Source of the DNA: Enhydrobacter aerosaccus
GTDB taxonomy: Bacteria; Pseudomonadota; Alphaproteobacteria; Reyranellales; Reyranellaceae
DNA: 64,000 nt
Reading direction: 5' to 3'
Assembly (NCBI GenBank): GCA_903832005.1
Contig: CAIKZO010000161.1
Coordinates: forward strand, 1-64,000
The translations under genes and the position numbers were made by a program. Numbering within the stretch: position 1 is the first letter of the stretch; each line of letters opens with the position of its first letter. This document shows positions 38,291 to 47,142 of the stretch, in pieces. The notes under the pieces were generated by a model. It was not told where the DNA came from and searched no databases. It saw nothing but the letters and a program-made list of their open reading frames with translations.

Positions 38291-39190
38291 ATGGCGAAGC
38301 GCCCCAACCTCGACATGGACGTGCTGCGGACCTTCGTGACCGGCTTCGAGCTGGGCAGCTTCGCGCGTGCCGCCGGCCGGCTCGGCCGCTCGCAGTCGGC
38401 GATCAGCACGCAGTTGCGCCGCCTCGAAGAACAGATGGGCCAGCCGCTGGTGCGCAAGGCGGGCCGCGGGCTGGTGCCCACTCCAGCTGGCGAGCGGCTG
38501 CTGGCCTATGCGCGCCGCATCCTCGATCTCAACGACGAGGCGGTGGGCGCGGTGCGCGACATGGAGTTCGAGGGCCGGGTGCGTCTCGGCCTGCCGCAGG
38601 ACTTTGCCGAGAGCTGGCTACCGGGAGCGCTCGGGCGCTTCGGCAAGGCCCACCCGAAGGTGCGGGTCGACGTGCGCACGGAGCACAACGCCACCCTGAT
38701 CGAGCGCACGATCAAGGGCGAACTCGACCTGTCGCTGGCCTGGGGTGACGGCAGCGAGGCGCCGCACGCCGAGCGGCTGGCCGAGTTGGCGATCGTCTGG
38801 ATCGGGCGGCCGGGTTGGGCCGGCGTGAAGAGCCTCGGCACCGCGCCACTGCCGCTGATCGCCTTCGATCCGCCGTGCGTGTTTCGCTCTGCTGGAATCG
38901 CGGCCCTCGACGCGGCGAGCATCGGCTGGCGGGTGAGTTTCTCCAGTCCCAGTCTCGCGGGATCATGGGCGGCAGTGGAAGCGGGCCTCGGCGTCGCCTT
39001 GAGGACGCGCATCGGACTGCCGAAAAAGCTTGTGGCGCTCGGCGCCAGGTCGGGCCTGCCGCGTCTACCCGCGATCGCGCTCTCGCTGCACCGCGCCGAG
39101 CGCGAGCCGAACACGGCGACGGGCCAATTGGCCGAGATCGTGCGCCAGTCGATCCGCGAAGAGGTGAAGCGGCTGGGGCGTCGGCCCTAG
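38291..39190 (+). CDS. LysR-family transcriptional regulator
   Basis: This 299-residue regulator has an N-terminal helix-turn-helix (FVTGFELGSFARAAGRLGRS, then QSAISTQLRRLEEQMGQPL) and a C-terminal periplasmic-binding-like effector domain. It is divergent from the tautomerase-cupin pair, which is the typical target arrangement. Its end meets the minus-strand STAS-like remnant at a shared CTAG. Confidence 0.93.
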   Translation: MAKRPNLDMDVLRTFVTGFELGSFARAAGRLGRSQSAISTQLRRLEEQMGQPLVRKAGRGLVPTPAGERLLAYARRILDLNDEAVGAVRDMEFEGRVRLGLPQDFAESWLPGALGRFGKAHPKVRVDVRTEHNATLIERTIKGELDLSLAWGDGSEAPHAERLAELAIVWIGRPGWAGVKSLGTAPLPLIAFDPPCVFRSAGIAALDAASIGWRVSFSSPSLAGSWAAVEAGLGVALRTRIGLPKKLVALGARSGLPRLPAIALSLHRAEREPNTATGQLAEIVRQSIREEVKRLGRRP

Positions 39191-39404
39191 CGGGCTACTT
39201 CCGCTGCGGGCTCTGCATGTCGAGCCAGCGCCTTTTCGTCGAGGCTGGTCAGGCCGTGTTGATCTCGACGATCTTGCGATAGGACAGCCGATCAGCCTTC
39301 AACAGTTCCTGGCGCAGTTCGACCAGATCCTCGAGAGCGACCGTGCCGCTGGCGACGGCGACGGTCAGCCAGTCCATCGCGCTCGACGTCACTTGGATGG
39401 GCAT
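39187..39404 (-). pseudogene. Frameshifted SpoIIAA/STAS-like paralogue
   Basis: A frame from ATG 39404 encodes 51 residues (starting MPIQVTSSAMDWLTVAVASG, ending KIVEINTA) and stops at 39249. This matches the first half of the intact neighbour (MPVHWTISHPARLVVAVTKG ... AKIFEI). A +1 shift at the stop continues with LTSLDEKALARHA, which resembles the paralogue's next helix (DDNLKALGQR), then ends at 39187. It is probably a decayed copy. Its start directly follows the neighbour's stop. Confidence 0.6.
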
Positions 39405-39806
39405 CTATCCCGCGGCCGCCGGCTTGTTGCTGTCGAGCCCCGGCATGCTGTCGAGCCACTGACGCGCGGCGTGCAACTCGCGGAAGATCATGAGCGGGCG
39501 CTGGACGTTGGCGGCCGCGGCGAAGACGGCGGCATTCTCGTAGCTCTCGTCGGAGGCCGCCACGATCGCCACGGGGCCGATCTGGCCGTGCTGTGCATAA
39601 AAGACGACCCGCTGGCCCAGCGCCTTCAGATTGTCGTCGCTCAGCGCATCGGGCGTGTGGGTGATCTCGAAGATCTTGGCGTAGGCCATCGCGCCGTCGG
39701 CGGTGACACCGGCAAAATACTTCTCGATGTCGGGTACCGTCACCGGCCCCTTGGTCACCGCCACGACCAGGCGCGCGGGATGGGAGATCGTCCAATGCAC
39801 CGGCAT
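39405..39806 (-). CDS. SpoIIAA/STAS-like small protein, copy A
   Basis: This 133-residue protein shows an alternating strand-helix pattern like SpoIIAA/STAS domains (LVVAVTKGPVTVPDIEKY, then YAKIFEITHT, GPVAIVAAS and MIFRELHAARQWLD). Proteins at 44713-45096 and 46379-46807 share the layout. The start at 39806 begins MPVHWT; longer in-frame starts have no support. The function is unknown; STAS-type proteins often bind partner regulators or nucleotides. Confidence 0.75.
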   Translation of the reverse strand: MPVHWTISHPARLVVAVTKGPVTVPDIEKYFAGVTADGAMAYAKIFEITHTPDALSDDNLKALGQRVVFYAQHGQIGPVAIVAASDESYENAAVFAAAANVQRPLMIFRELHAARQWLDSMPGLDSNKPAAAG

Positions 39807-39813
39807 CGGTTGC

Positions 39814-40026
39814 TCAGGCGCTCGCCACCGTCTGGCCGCCGGCAAAGCGCTGCGCGCCCAGCGCGGTGAGGCGGATGCGGCCATCCTGCTCCTCGACCAG
39901 GGCGAGCTGCTTCAGGCGCTCGACCGATCCGTCGCGCAGATGCTTGGGCTTGGAGATGCCGTGCGCGACCCGGCGCAATGCTGTCTCTTCGTTCGGGCTG
40001 AGTGAGGCGAGCAAACCACGTTCCAT
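39814..40026 (-). CDS. Small winged-helix-like protein
   Basis: This 70-residue protein (LSPNEETALRRVAHGI, HLRDGSVERLKQLALVEE, IRLTALGAQRFA) has the helix-helix-strand-strand pattern of a winged helix. The start at 40026 follows a strong AGGAGG. It is 7 bases before STAS-like copy A and may control or partner it. No family is certain. Confidence 0.7.
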   Translation of the reverse strand: MERGLLASLSPNEETALRRVAHGISKPKHLRDGSVERLKQLALVEEQDGRIRLTALGAQRFAGGQTVASA

Positions 40027-40277
40027 GTCGTCCTCCTGCTCCGGTTTCGGCATGAGGCACGCTCCGCGCGATAGGAGCAAGGCAGCAATTGAGATGTTTG
40101 TGTGATCGTTCGTACGGTTTCAGACATATTCGAAGAGCCCGAATCTTTTCTCCACCAAAGTGCAATATTCTCCGAATTAGCAGCGTTTAGCAGCGCCCCA
40201 ACGGGATCGGTGCGATTATTGCGACCGCGAGAAACGGGATTTGGGGTCACGTTTTGCATCCAGTTGTGTTGGGGACA

Positions 40278-40508
40278 ATGGCGACGTTCGCGTTCGCGGC
40301 CGGCTATGTCGGCTGGCGGCGCTCGACCAAGCCGCTCTACCGTCGCCTCTACGTCGAGGTCGACCCGCCTGAAGGCATGACGCGCCGTCAGTACGAACGC
40401 CAGCTGAGGAAGCGCCTCAAGCGCTGGCGAATCGTGACGACGGTTTTCTACGCCCTCGCCGGGGCGGTCGGCGGCATCCTCTTTCTCATGGTGCTCGCCC
40501 GCCGTTGA
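40278..40508 (+). CDS. Small two-helix membrane protein
   Basis: This 76-residue protein has an N-terminal hydrophobic segment (TFAFAAGYVGW), a basic middle (RRQYERQLRKRLKRWR) and a C-terminal membrane segment (VFYALAGAVGGILFLMVLA). No family was recognised. It lies upstream of the receptor triplet on the same strand, 130 bases before it. A TTG start at 40254 is possible. Confidence 0.6.
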   Translation: MATFAFAAGYVGWRRSTKPLYRRLYVEVDPPEGMTRRQYERQLRKRLKRWRIVTTVFYALAGAVGGILFLMVLARR

Positions 40509-40638
40509 TGCATCTGGCGGGCCGCACACCGGCCACGGATGACCGGCCCGTCACGATTTGATGATCCCCGCGTCAAAATACGCTTCTAGTCGTTGCAGTG
40601 CCAATGTGCCAAGTTAAGCGCTGGGAAGTACGTAATTT

Positions 40639-41745
40639 ATGACTCCAGTCTTCTATCCCCCCTTGCAGCAGAACCGGTCCGTGGGGAGTGCGCTGTCGAT
40701 TCGCGGCTACATGATGCTGCTGATCGCCGCGATCATGCTGCCGATGCTGACCCTGGTGGCAATCATCGCGTGGGATTACGGCAAGGCCGCGCAGCGCACG
40801 ATCGAAGCACAGCGCCTGGACGTCGCCAACAACATCAAGATCCTGATCGACCGCGAGATCGACCAGACCATCGGCTTCCTCGACGGCCTGTCCAACGCGC
40901 CCGGCCTGCGCAACAACCGCTCGGAAGTGATCGACCGCGTCACCCACATGGCGCGCGACCGCGGCTACCAGTCGCTCAACGTCTACGACATGAACGGCCA
41001 GGCGCTGCTCGTCTCCCCCGCGACGCCCGAGCCGGTACCGGCCGAGAGCGTCGGCCTGAACGAGATCCGCGCCGGCAAGAAGTCCTTCGTCTCCAACCTC
41101 GTCGCCACCGCCGGCGAAAAGCCCGGCCTCTATTTCGTGTCGGTGCCGATGTATGCCGACGGCAAGGTCGTGGCGATCCTGAGCGGCGGTCTTCCGGCCG
41201 GCCGCCTGCAGCGGCTGTTCACCGAGAGCGGCATGCGGCAGGGCTGGTCGGCGGGCATCGTCGACCGCAACGGCATCCTGCTCGCGCGCACCAAGAACCC
41301 CGAGAAATTCGTCGGCATGCCGGCACAGCGGCCGATGTACGACTATGCGCGCAGCGCCAGCAACGCCGGCCTCTACCAGGTGATCGACCGCGACGGCATC
41401 AGCGTGAAGAACGCCTACGAGCGCTCGGTGACCTCGGGCTGGTCGACGTCGGTCGCCGTGCCGACCGTGATCGTCGACGCGCCGCTCTGGCACACCGCGC
41501 TCACCATGACGGTGATCGGCGCCGTGCTGACGCTGGTCAGCCTGCTGCTGGCCTTCCTCGTGGCGAGCCACCTGTCGCGGGCCATCCAGCGACTGGGCAT
41601 CGCCGCGGTCGCAATCGCCAGCGGCGACGTGGTGCGCATGCCCTCGAGCAACATCACCGAGCTGCGCGACGTCTCGCGCTCGATCGAGGTTACCGGCGCC
41701 GTCGCGCGCCGCAACCGGCGGGCGAACAAGACCTCGGCGTCCTGA
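40639..41745 (+). CDS. Receptor-like membrane protein without output domain, copy 1
   Basis: This 368-residue protein has a membrane segment at about 24-46, an extracytoplasmic Cache-like sensor region at about 50-285, a second membrane segment at about 290-312 and a HAMP-like helix pair (IAAVAIASGDVVRMPSSNI, ELRDVSRSIE). It ends about ten residues after the HAMP region. No kinase, GGDEF/EAL, cyclase or chemotaxis domain follows. The sensor region holds FLDGLSNAPGLRNNRSEV and WSAGIVDRNGILLARTKNP, typical of dCache ligand folds. The next gene starts 1 base after its stop and is a close paralogue. Confidence 0.85.
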   Translation: MTPVFYPPLQQNRSVGSALSIRGYMMLLIAAIMLPMLTLVAIIAWDYGKAAQRTIEAQRLDVANNIKILIDREIDQTIGFLDGLSNAPGLRNNRSEVIDRVTHMARDRGYQSLNVYDMNGQALLVSPATPEPVPAESVGLNEIRAGKKSFVSNLVATAGEKPGLYFVSVPMYADGKVVAILSGGLPAGRLQRLFTESGMRQGWSAGIVDRNGILLARTKNPEKFVGMPAQRPMYDYARSASNAGLYQVIDRDGISVKNAYERSVTSGWSTSVAVPTVIVDAPLWHTALTMTVIGAVLTLVSLLLAFLVASHLSRAIQRLGIAAVAIASGDVVRMPSSNITELRDVSRSIEVTGAVARRNRRANKTSAS

Positions 41746-41746
41746 G

Positions 41747-42856
41747 ATGGCGCCCATCCTCTACCCGTCGTCGCTCGACCGGTCGGAGAAGGGCGGGCTG
41801 CCGCTCAGCGGTTATATGCTGCTGCTGATCGCGGCGATGCTGCTGCCGATGCTGGCCCTCGTGGCAATCGTCGCCCGCGACTACGGCCTGGCCGCGCGCC
41901 GCACCATCGAGGCCCAGCGCCTCGACGTCGCCAACAACATCAAGATCCTGATCGACCGTGAGATCGACCAGACCGCGGGCTTCCTCGACGGTATCTCCAA
42001 TGCCCCCGGCCTGCGCAACAACCGCGCCGAGGTGATCGAGCGCGTGGCCGATATGGCGCGTGAGCGCGGCTACCGCTCGCTCGCCGTCTATGATCTGTCG
42101 GGACAGCCCACGCTCGCCTCGGTCAACGTGGCCCAGCCGCCGCCCGCCGCAAGCGTCGGCCTCGCCGAGATTGCGGCCGGTGCCCGGGTCTTCGTCTCCA
42201 ACCTCATCCCGCGCGATGGCACCGACAAACCCGGCCTCTACTACGTCTCCGTGCCGATGGTCGAGGACGGCAAACCGGTGGCCATCCTGTCGGCCGGACT
42301 GCCGCCGCAGCGCCTGCAGCGGCTGCTGTTCGAGGCCGGCCTGCGCGAACACTGGTCGGCGGGCATCGTCGACCGCAACGGCATCCTGCTGGCGCGCAGC
42401 CGTCTGCCCGAGCGCTATGTCGGCATGCCGTCGCAGGAACAGATGGTCCAGGCGGTGCACGGTACGGCAAGCGCCGGCCTGTTCGACGTGGTCGACCGCG
42501 ACGGCATCCAGGTCAAGAACGCCTTCGAACGCTCATCGACGTCCGGTTGGATGACGGGCGTCGCGGTGCCGGCGGTAATCGTCGATGCGCCGCTGTGGCA
42601 CACCGCGATCATCATGACGGTGATCGGCGGCGTACTCACCCTGGTCAGCCTGGCGCTGGCCCTGCTGGTGGCCAGTCATCTGTCGCGCGCCATCCGCCGC
42701 CTCGGCATCGCCGCGGTCGCGATCGCCAGCGGTGACATGGTGCGCATGCCGGACAGCAACATCGCCGAGCTTCGCGACGTTTCGCGCTCGATCGAGGTCA
42801 CCGGCGAGGTGGCCCGCTTCCATCGGCGCACTACCCAGGTCTCGCCGCGACAATGA
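41747..42856 (+). CDS. Receptor-like membrane protein without output domain, copy 2
   Basis: This 369-residue protein repeats the whole layout of the preceding gene: first membrane segment, Cache-like sensor (FLDGISNAPGLRNNRAEV; WSAGIVDRNGILLARSRLP), second membrane segment and terminal HAMP-like region (IAAVAIASGDMVRMPDSNI). Copies 1 and 2 are closer to each other than to copy 3 in the sensor's first half. It ends just past HAMP. The stop overlaps copy 3 by ATGA. Confidence 0.85.
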   Translation: MAPILYPSSLDRSEKGGLPLSGYMLLLIAAMLLPMLALVAIVARDYGLAARRTIEAQRLDVANNIKILIDREIDQTAGFLDGISNAPGLRNNRAEVIERVADMARERGYRSLAVYDLSGQPTLASVNVAQPPPAASVGLAEIAAGARVFVSNLIPRDGTDKPGLYYVSVPMVEDGKPVAILSAGLPPQRLQRLLFEAGLREHWSAGIVDRNGILLARSRLPERYVGMPSQEQMVQAVHGTASAGLFDVVDRDGIQVKNAFERSSTSGWMTGVAVPAVIVDAPLWHTAIIMTVIGGVLTLVSLALALLVASHLSRAIRRLGIAAVAIASGDMVRMPDSNIAELRDVSRSIEVTGEVARFHRRTTQVSPRQ

Positions 42857-43941
42857 CAACGTTCTATCCGTCGCTGCAGGACCGGCCGTCCTCGGGCGGC
42901 CTGTCGCTCGGCGGCCACATGATGGTGCTGATTGGCGCGATCCTGCTGCCGATACTGTGCCTGGTCGCGATCATCGCCTGGGACTACGGCCATGCAGTGC
43001 GGCGGACGATCGAGGCCGAGCGGCTCGATGTCGCCAACAATATCAGGATGATGATCGATCGAGAGATTGACCGCACCGTGGGCTTCCTCGACGGCATTTC
43101 GGAAAGTCCGGGCCTGCGTGGCAACAACCCCGAGATCGTGAACCGCGTCATGGGTATGGCGCGCGGGCGGGGTTTCGCGGCGATCACGCTCTACGGCCTC
43201 GACGGCCGCCCGATGATGGCGACCACCGAGCTGTCGCCGGCGGTGATGCCGCAGGCCGTCGGCCTGGCCGAGATCAAGGCCGGCCGCCCGTATTTCGTCT
43301 CGAGCCTGATCCCGACCGGCGAGAAGCCCGGCCTGTACTTTGTCTCGGTGCCGATCCGCGACAGAGGCGAAATGATCGGAATGCTCACCGGCGGCCTGTC
43401 GACAGCCCGCCTGCAGGGCGTGCTGGCGGAATCGGGGCTGCGCAAGGGTTGGACCTCGAGCATCGTCGATCGCAACGGCATCCTGCTGGCGCGCGGCACT
43501 GACGCCCAAATCTATGTCGGTCTCGAGGCGCAGCAGCCGATGGCCGATGCGGCGCGCGGCAAGGAGATGAGCGGGCTGTTCGACGAACTCAATCGCGGCG
43601 GCATGCAGATCAAGAATTCCTTCGAGCGGTCGGCGACCAGCGGTTGGGTGGCCGGCGTCGGCGTGCCGACGGAGATCGTCGAGGCGCCGCTGCGCCGCAC
43701 CGCCCTGTTCATGACGGCGATCGGCGGAATCCTCACGGTGGCGAGCCTCCTGTTCGGCTTCCTCGTGGCCAGCCACCTGTCGCGCGCCATCCGCCGCATG
43801 GGCCTCGCCGCAGCCGCGATCGCCAGCGGCGACATGGTGCGCATGCCCGAGAGCAACATCACCGAGCTGCGCGACGTCTCGCATTCGATCGAGGTCACCG
43901 GCGAGGTCGCCCGTCGCGACCGCCGCGCCAAGAAGCCGTAA
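42853..43941 (+). CDS. Receptor-like membrane protein without output domain, copy 3
   Basis: This 362-residue protein is the third tandem paralogue. The sensor differs most (FLDGISESPGLRGNNPEI; WTSSIVDRNGILLARGTDA) while the membrane and HAMP-like parts stay close (LAAAAIASGDMVRMPESNI, ELRDVSHSIEV). It too has no output domain. It starts by ATGA overlap with copy 2. A class II aldolase-like gene begins 26 bases after its stop, on the same strand. Confidence 0.85.
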   Translation: MTTFYPSLQDRPSSGGLSLGGHMMVLIGAILLPILCLVAIIAWDYGHAVRRTIEAERLDVANNIRMMIDREIDRTVGFLDGISESPGLRGNNPEIVNRVMGMARGRGFAAITLYGLDGRPMMATTELSPAVMPQAVGLAEIKAGRPYFVSSLIPTGEKPGLYFVSVPIRDRGEMIGMLTGGLSTARLQGVLAESGLRKGWTSSIVDRNGILLARGTDAQIYVGLEAQQPMADAARGKEMSGLFDELNRGGMQIKNSFERSATSGWVAGVGVPTEIVEAPLRRTALFMTAIGGILTVASLLFGFLVASHLSRAIRRMGLAAAAIASGDMVRMPESNITELRDVSHSIEVTGEVARRDRRAKKP

Positions 43942-43967
43942 CGACTTTTCACGAGAGGAGATCTGCG

Positions 43968-44708
43968 ATGCGTAACGTCGATCCGCAGGAATGGGAGGTC
44001 CGCTGCGATCTCGCCGCCGCCTACCGCCTGATCGCCAATTACGGCATGGATGACCTGATCTACACCCACCTGTCGGCGCGCTTGCCCGGCCGGGATCATC
44101 GCTTCCTGCTCAATCCCTACGGCCTGATGTTCGACGAGATCACGGCCTCGAGCCTGATCGCCGTCGACCCCGAGGGTCATGCGGTCGAGAAGGAGGACGA
44201 GTCCAAGATCAACAACGCGGGCTTCACTATCCACTCCGCCGTGCACATGAGCCGCGACGACGCGCACTGCGTGATGCACACGCACACGACGGCGGGCATG
44301 GCGGTCGCGGCGCAGGAGCAGGGGCTGCTGCCGCTCAACCAGATGTCGATGGAGTTCTTCGGCCGCGTTGCCTATCACGACTACGAGGGCATCGCCCTCG
44401 ACCTCGACGAGCGCGAGCGGCTGGTCCGCGATCTCGGCCCGCACGATGCGATGATCCTGAAGAACCACGGCCTGCTCACCGCCGGTCGCACCGTCGCCGA
44501 AGCCTTCTACAACATGTACTACATGGAACAGGCGTGCCGGATCCAGCTGACGGCCACGCAAGGCGGCCAGAAGGTCACGATCCCGCCCGACACGGTTGCC
44601 GCCCATACCGCCGAACAGTTCGGCCAACACCCCGAGACCAAAGGCCAGCGCCCCTGGAAGGCGCTCCGCCGCAAACTCGACCGCATCAGCCCCGATTACG
44701 CGACCTGA
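43968..44708 (+). CDS. Class II aldolase/adducin-family protein
   Basis: This 246-residue protein is a zinc aldolase fold. The metal motif is HCVMHTHTTAGMAVA and a third His is in ILKNHGLLTAG; the N-terminal part has LIYTHLSARLPG. Such proteins act as aldolases or decarboxylases on sugar or acid substrates. The start at 43968 has GAGGAG upstream. It probably shares a transcript with the receptor triplet. Confidence 0.9.
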   Translation: MRNVDPQEWEVRCDLAAAYRLIANYGMDDLIYTHLSARLPGRDHRFLLNPYGLMFDEITASSLIAVDPEGHAVEKEDESKINNAGFTIHSAVHMSRDDAHCVMHTHTTAGMAVAAQEQGLLPLNQMSMEFFGRVAYHDYEGIALDLDERERLVRDLGPHDAMILKNHGLLTAGRTVAEAFYNMYYMEQACRIQLTATQGGQKVTIPPDTVAAHTAEQFGQHPETKGQRPWKALRRKLDRISPDYAT

Positions 44709-44712
44709 GAAG

Positions 44713-45096
44713 CTAGGAGCCCGACTGCTCGGCGAGCCATCGCCGGGCAGAGTAGATGTCGCCGAAGATCTGCACCGGACGGGTGTCCGCCGGCGGCACC
44801 AGCGCATTGAGATCGGCCAGGCGGCTGATCACGTCCGGGCCCGCGACCACCGCAAAGGCACCGGCCTGCTTGCCATACTTGGCGTGATAGGCCGCGAGTC
44901 GGCCGGCGAACACAGCGCGCTCGTCCGGCAACAGGCTCGACTGGCCGACACTGCAGTCGAAGATCTTGGCGTAGCCCACTGCCTTGGCCTTCTCGACGTC
45001 ATCGAGATAGCCCATCAGGTCCGCCAGGGTGATGTCACCTTCGGTCCTGCCGACCATCGTGCGGTCGAGATGATAGAACGTCACATAAATCGGCAC
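44713..45096 (-). CDS. SpoIIAA/STAS-like small protein, copy B
   Basis: This 127-residue protein shares the layout of copy A: MPIYVTFYHLDRTMVGRTEG, then LADLMGYLDDVEKAKAVGYAK, IFDCSVGQSS, AFAVVAGPD and a terminal YSARRWLAE. It is convergent with the aldolase gene, 4 bases apart. Function unknown. Confidence 0.75.
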   Translation of the reverse strand: MPIYVTFYHLDRTMVGRTEGDITLADLMGYLDDVEKAKAVGYAKIFDCSVGQSSLLPDERAVFAGRLAAYHAKYGKQAGAFAVVAGPDVISRLADLNALVPPADTRPVQIFGDIYSARRWLAEQSGS

Positions 45097-45202
45097 TGCC
45101 GCCCCCAGACACAGGTTGAGTGTGGATCACTGCTTCGCAACCCACAATCGCGGCATTGTTTTAATCGTCAGCGCACGCGGATTAAATTGATACGGTGCGA
45201 CA

Positions 45203-46303
45203 TCACGTCCGTATGTTGAGCAGCTTCGCAGCCGTCGTGCCGAGGATCGCGAGCTTGTCGGCGTCGCTCAGCTGCTCGCACGAGAAGACGTGGTCGACCG
45301 GGTGAAGTTCCCAGATGTAGGGATAGTCGCTGCCCAGCACGACCTGGCTGGCGCCGACCTGGGCCACGAGATGACGCAGCGCCTCGGGCGTGAAGATCAG
45401 CGAATCGAAGTAGATCTGCTTCAGATACTCGGTCGGCTTCTTCTTGAGGGTAATGTTCGGATTGCAGCCGGCCGGTCCCACCAGGCAGGCGTGATCGGAC
45501 CGGTCGGCATAGGAGCCGAGATAGCCGCCGCCGTGCGCGGCAATCACCTTCAGACCAGGATGGCGATCGAAGGTGCCCTCGAAGATCATGTGCGAGAGCG
45601 CGATCGTGGTCTCGAGCGGATTGCCGATCGTGTTGCCGAGCCAGCCGTTGCCGGACAAGCGTTTGTCGATTTCGGGCACGCCCTGCGGATGGATGAACAG
45701 CACCGCTCCCAGTTCCTCGGCCTTGGCCCAGACCGGACTGAAGCGCGGATCGGAGAACTCGACGCCGGCCACCATGCCGCCGATCGCGGCGCCCTTCAGA
45801 CCCTGCTTCTTCACCGCGGTCTCGAGCTCCTGCACGGCGAGCTCCGGCGCCTGGAGCGTGAGCGAGGCGAAGCCCGTGAAGCGGTCGGGGTGGGCCGCGC
45901 AAAGTTCGGCCATCTTCTCGTTCTGCAGCTTCACGGCCTTGCCGGCGATCTCGCGGTCGAGCCCGTACCAGTACGGATTGACCGACAGCACCTCCATGTC
46001 GACGGCCTGCGCGTCCATCGCGGCGAAGCGCTTGTCGACTTCGATGAAGGCGTTGGCGGCGTCGCGCACCGGCGGCAGGAAGCGCTTGGCGATCTCGGGC
46101 CCCACGATCGGCTCGACGTCGTGGAAGTAGCAATGCGCGTGCACGTCGATGGTGCGCACCTTGGTGCCGTTCACGGCCACTGGCAGCGTGCGGCCGCCGG
46201 GGCTTTGAGCATGGGCGCGGTCGAGCATTCCGCAACTGCAGAACACAACACCGGTCGCGGCGGTGGCGGCGCCACCTTTCAGGAAATTTCGGCGCGTCGT
46301 CAT
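45203..46303 (-). CDS. Tat-exported amidohydrolase (ACMSD-like)
   Basis: This 366-residue amidohydrolase-2 protein starts with a twin-arginine signal (TTRRNFLKGGAATAATGVV) and then a Cys-containing CSCGM, so it may be exported folded. Metal residues are DVHAHCYF, LFIHPQG, AAHGGGY and GSDYPYIW. It resembles decarboxylases and hydrolases of aromatic acids. It lies between STAS-like copies B and C on the same strand. Confidence 0.86.
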   Translation of the reverse strand: MTTRRNFLKGGAATAATGVVFCSCGMLDRAHAQSPGGRTLPVAVNGTKVRTIDVHAHCYFHDVEPIVGPEIAKRFLPPVRDAANAFIEVDKRFAAMDAQAVDMEVLSVNPYWYGLDREIAGKAVKLQNEKMAELCAAHPDRFTGFASLTLQAPELAVQELETAVKKQGLKGAAIGGMVAGVEFSDPRFSPVWAKAEELGAVLFIHPQGVPEIDKRLSGNGWLGNTIGNPLETTIALSHMIFEGTFDRHPGLKVIAAHGGGYLGSYADRSDHACLVGPAGCNPNITLKKKPTEYLKQIYFDSLIFTPEALRHLVAQVGASQVVLGSDYPYIWELHPVDHVFSCEQLSDADKLAILGTTAAKLLNIRT

Positions 46304-46378
46304 CGGTTGTCCCTCCCAGGACTCTTTGTCGTTGGGAGAAGTCTAGGCCGATGCCGGCTTAAGGCAAATGATTGGGGA

Positions 46379-46807
46379 CTACTCGATCCGCTCGAACTGG
46401 GGATCGTCCATGTCGAGCAGCCGGTAGGCTTCTTCCATCGTGTCGACGATCAGGGGCTCGCGGTGGCCGGCCATGCGTTGCTGGCCGGACAGGCGCGTGG
46501 CGAAATCCGCGCCGGCAGCAGCCGATGGAGCCACGACGACCCGCATGCCTTCGATGATCGCGGGCCGTTGGCCGCGCTGGTCGATCTTGCTGATCGGCAC
46601 GGCAAGCGCTTCGACCGCGCTGAAATCGTAAAGGCCGCGCACCTGTCGTTCGGAAGCGAAGATGCCGGCCAGGAAGTTGAGCACGCTGCGATCGTGCGCC
46701 TCGATGTCCTCGGAACTCAGCACGCCAGTGATGCGCGTCATGACGACGTTGTGGCGGCGCTCATAGAAGAGGGAGAACACGTCGGATCGGCGCCTGTCAT
46801 CAGTCAC
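46379..46807 (-). CDS. SpoIIAA/STAS-like small protein, copy C
   Basis: This 142-residue protein has the same strand-helix order as copies A and B (MTRITGVLSSEDIEAHDRSV, RGLYDFSAVEAL, MRVVVAPSAAAG, IVDTMEEAYRLLD). Similarity to the other copies is lower, so shared family membership is likely but not certain. Confidence 0.7.
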   Translation of the reverse strand: MTDDRRRSDVFSLFYERRHNVVMTRITGVLSSEDIEAHDRSVLNFLAGIFASERQVRGLYDFSAVEALAVPISKIDQRGQRPAIIEGMRVVVAPSAAAGADFATRLSGQQRMAGHREPLIVDTMEEAYRLLDMDDPQFERIE

Positions 46808-46893
46808 ACCCTCCGAAGCGAAAGGCGCGCGATCCTAGATCACGTTCGCGCGAGCGGTAAAGGAAAGTTGCGTTCAGGGGTTCTGCTTGTACT

Positions 46894-47130
46894 TTAACGT
46901 ACGAATCGATCGCTGGTCATCGCTAAGCCGGAGAACAGGATCACGGTTCCGCCCAGCCAGAGGAGAAGGGCGAGGACATGTATGTGGCCAATGAAGACCA
47001 GCGCCGCGCAGGACAGGGTGAGCACAACATGCATTACCGCGACCAGCACCAGCCTCTCGAAGGTAAACAACGAGTGCTGATGTTCAGCTAGTTCGAGGGC
47101 GGTCGGGGCGCGGGGAATGTCCGACATCAT
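46894..47130 (-). CDS. Small membrane protein, aa3 oxidase subunit IV-like
   Basis: This 78-residue protein has an EHQHSLFTFERLVLVAVMHV segment followed by two membrane helices. The AEHQ-type pre-membrane motif recalls the small bacterial aa3-type cytochrome c oxidase subunit IV, but the protein is longer and the match is weak. AGGAG precedes the paired ATGATG start. Confidence 0.6.
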   Translation of the reverse strand: MMSDIPRAPTALELAEHQHSLFTFERLVLVAVMHVVLTLSCAALVFIGHIHVLALLLWLGGTVILFSGLAMTSDRFVR

Positions 47131-47142
47131 GGGCTCCTTGAG

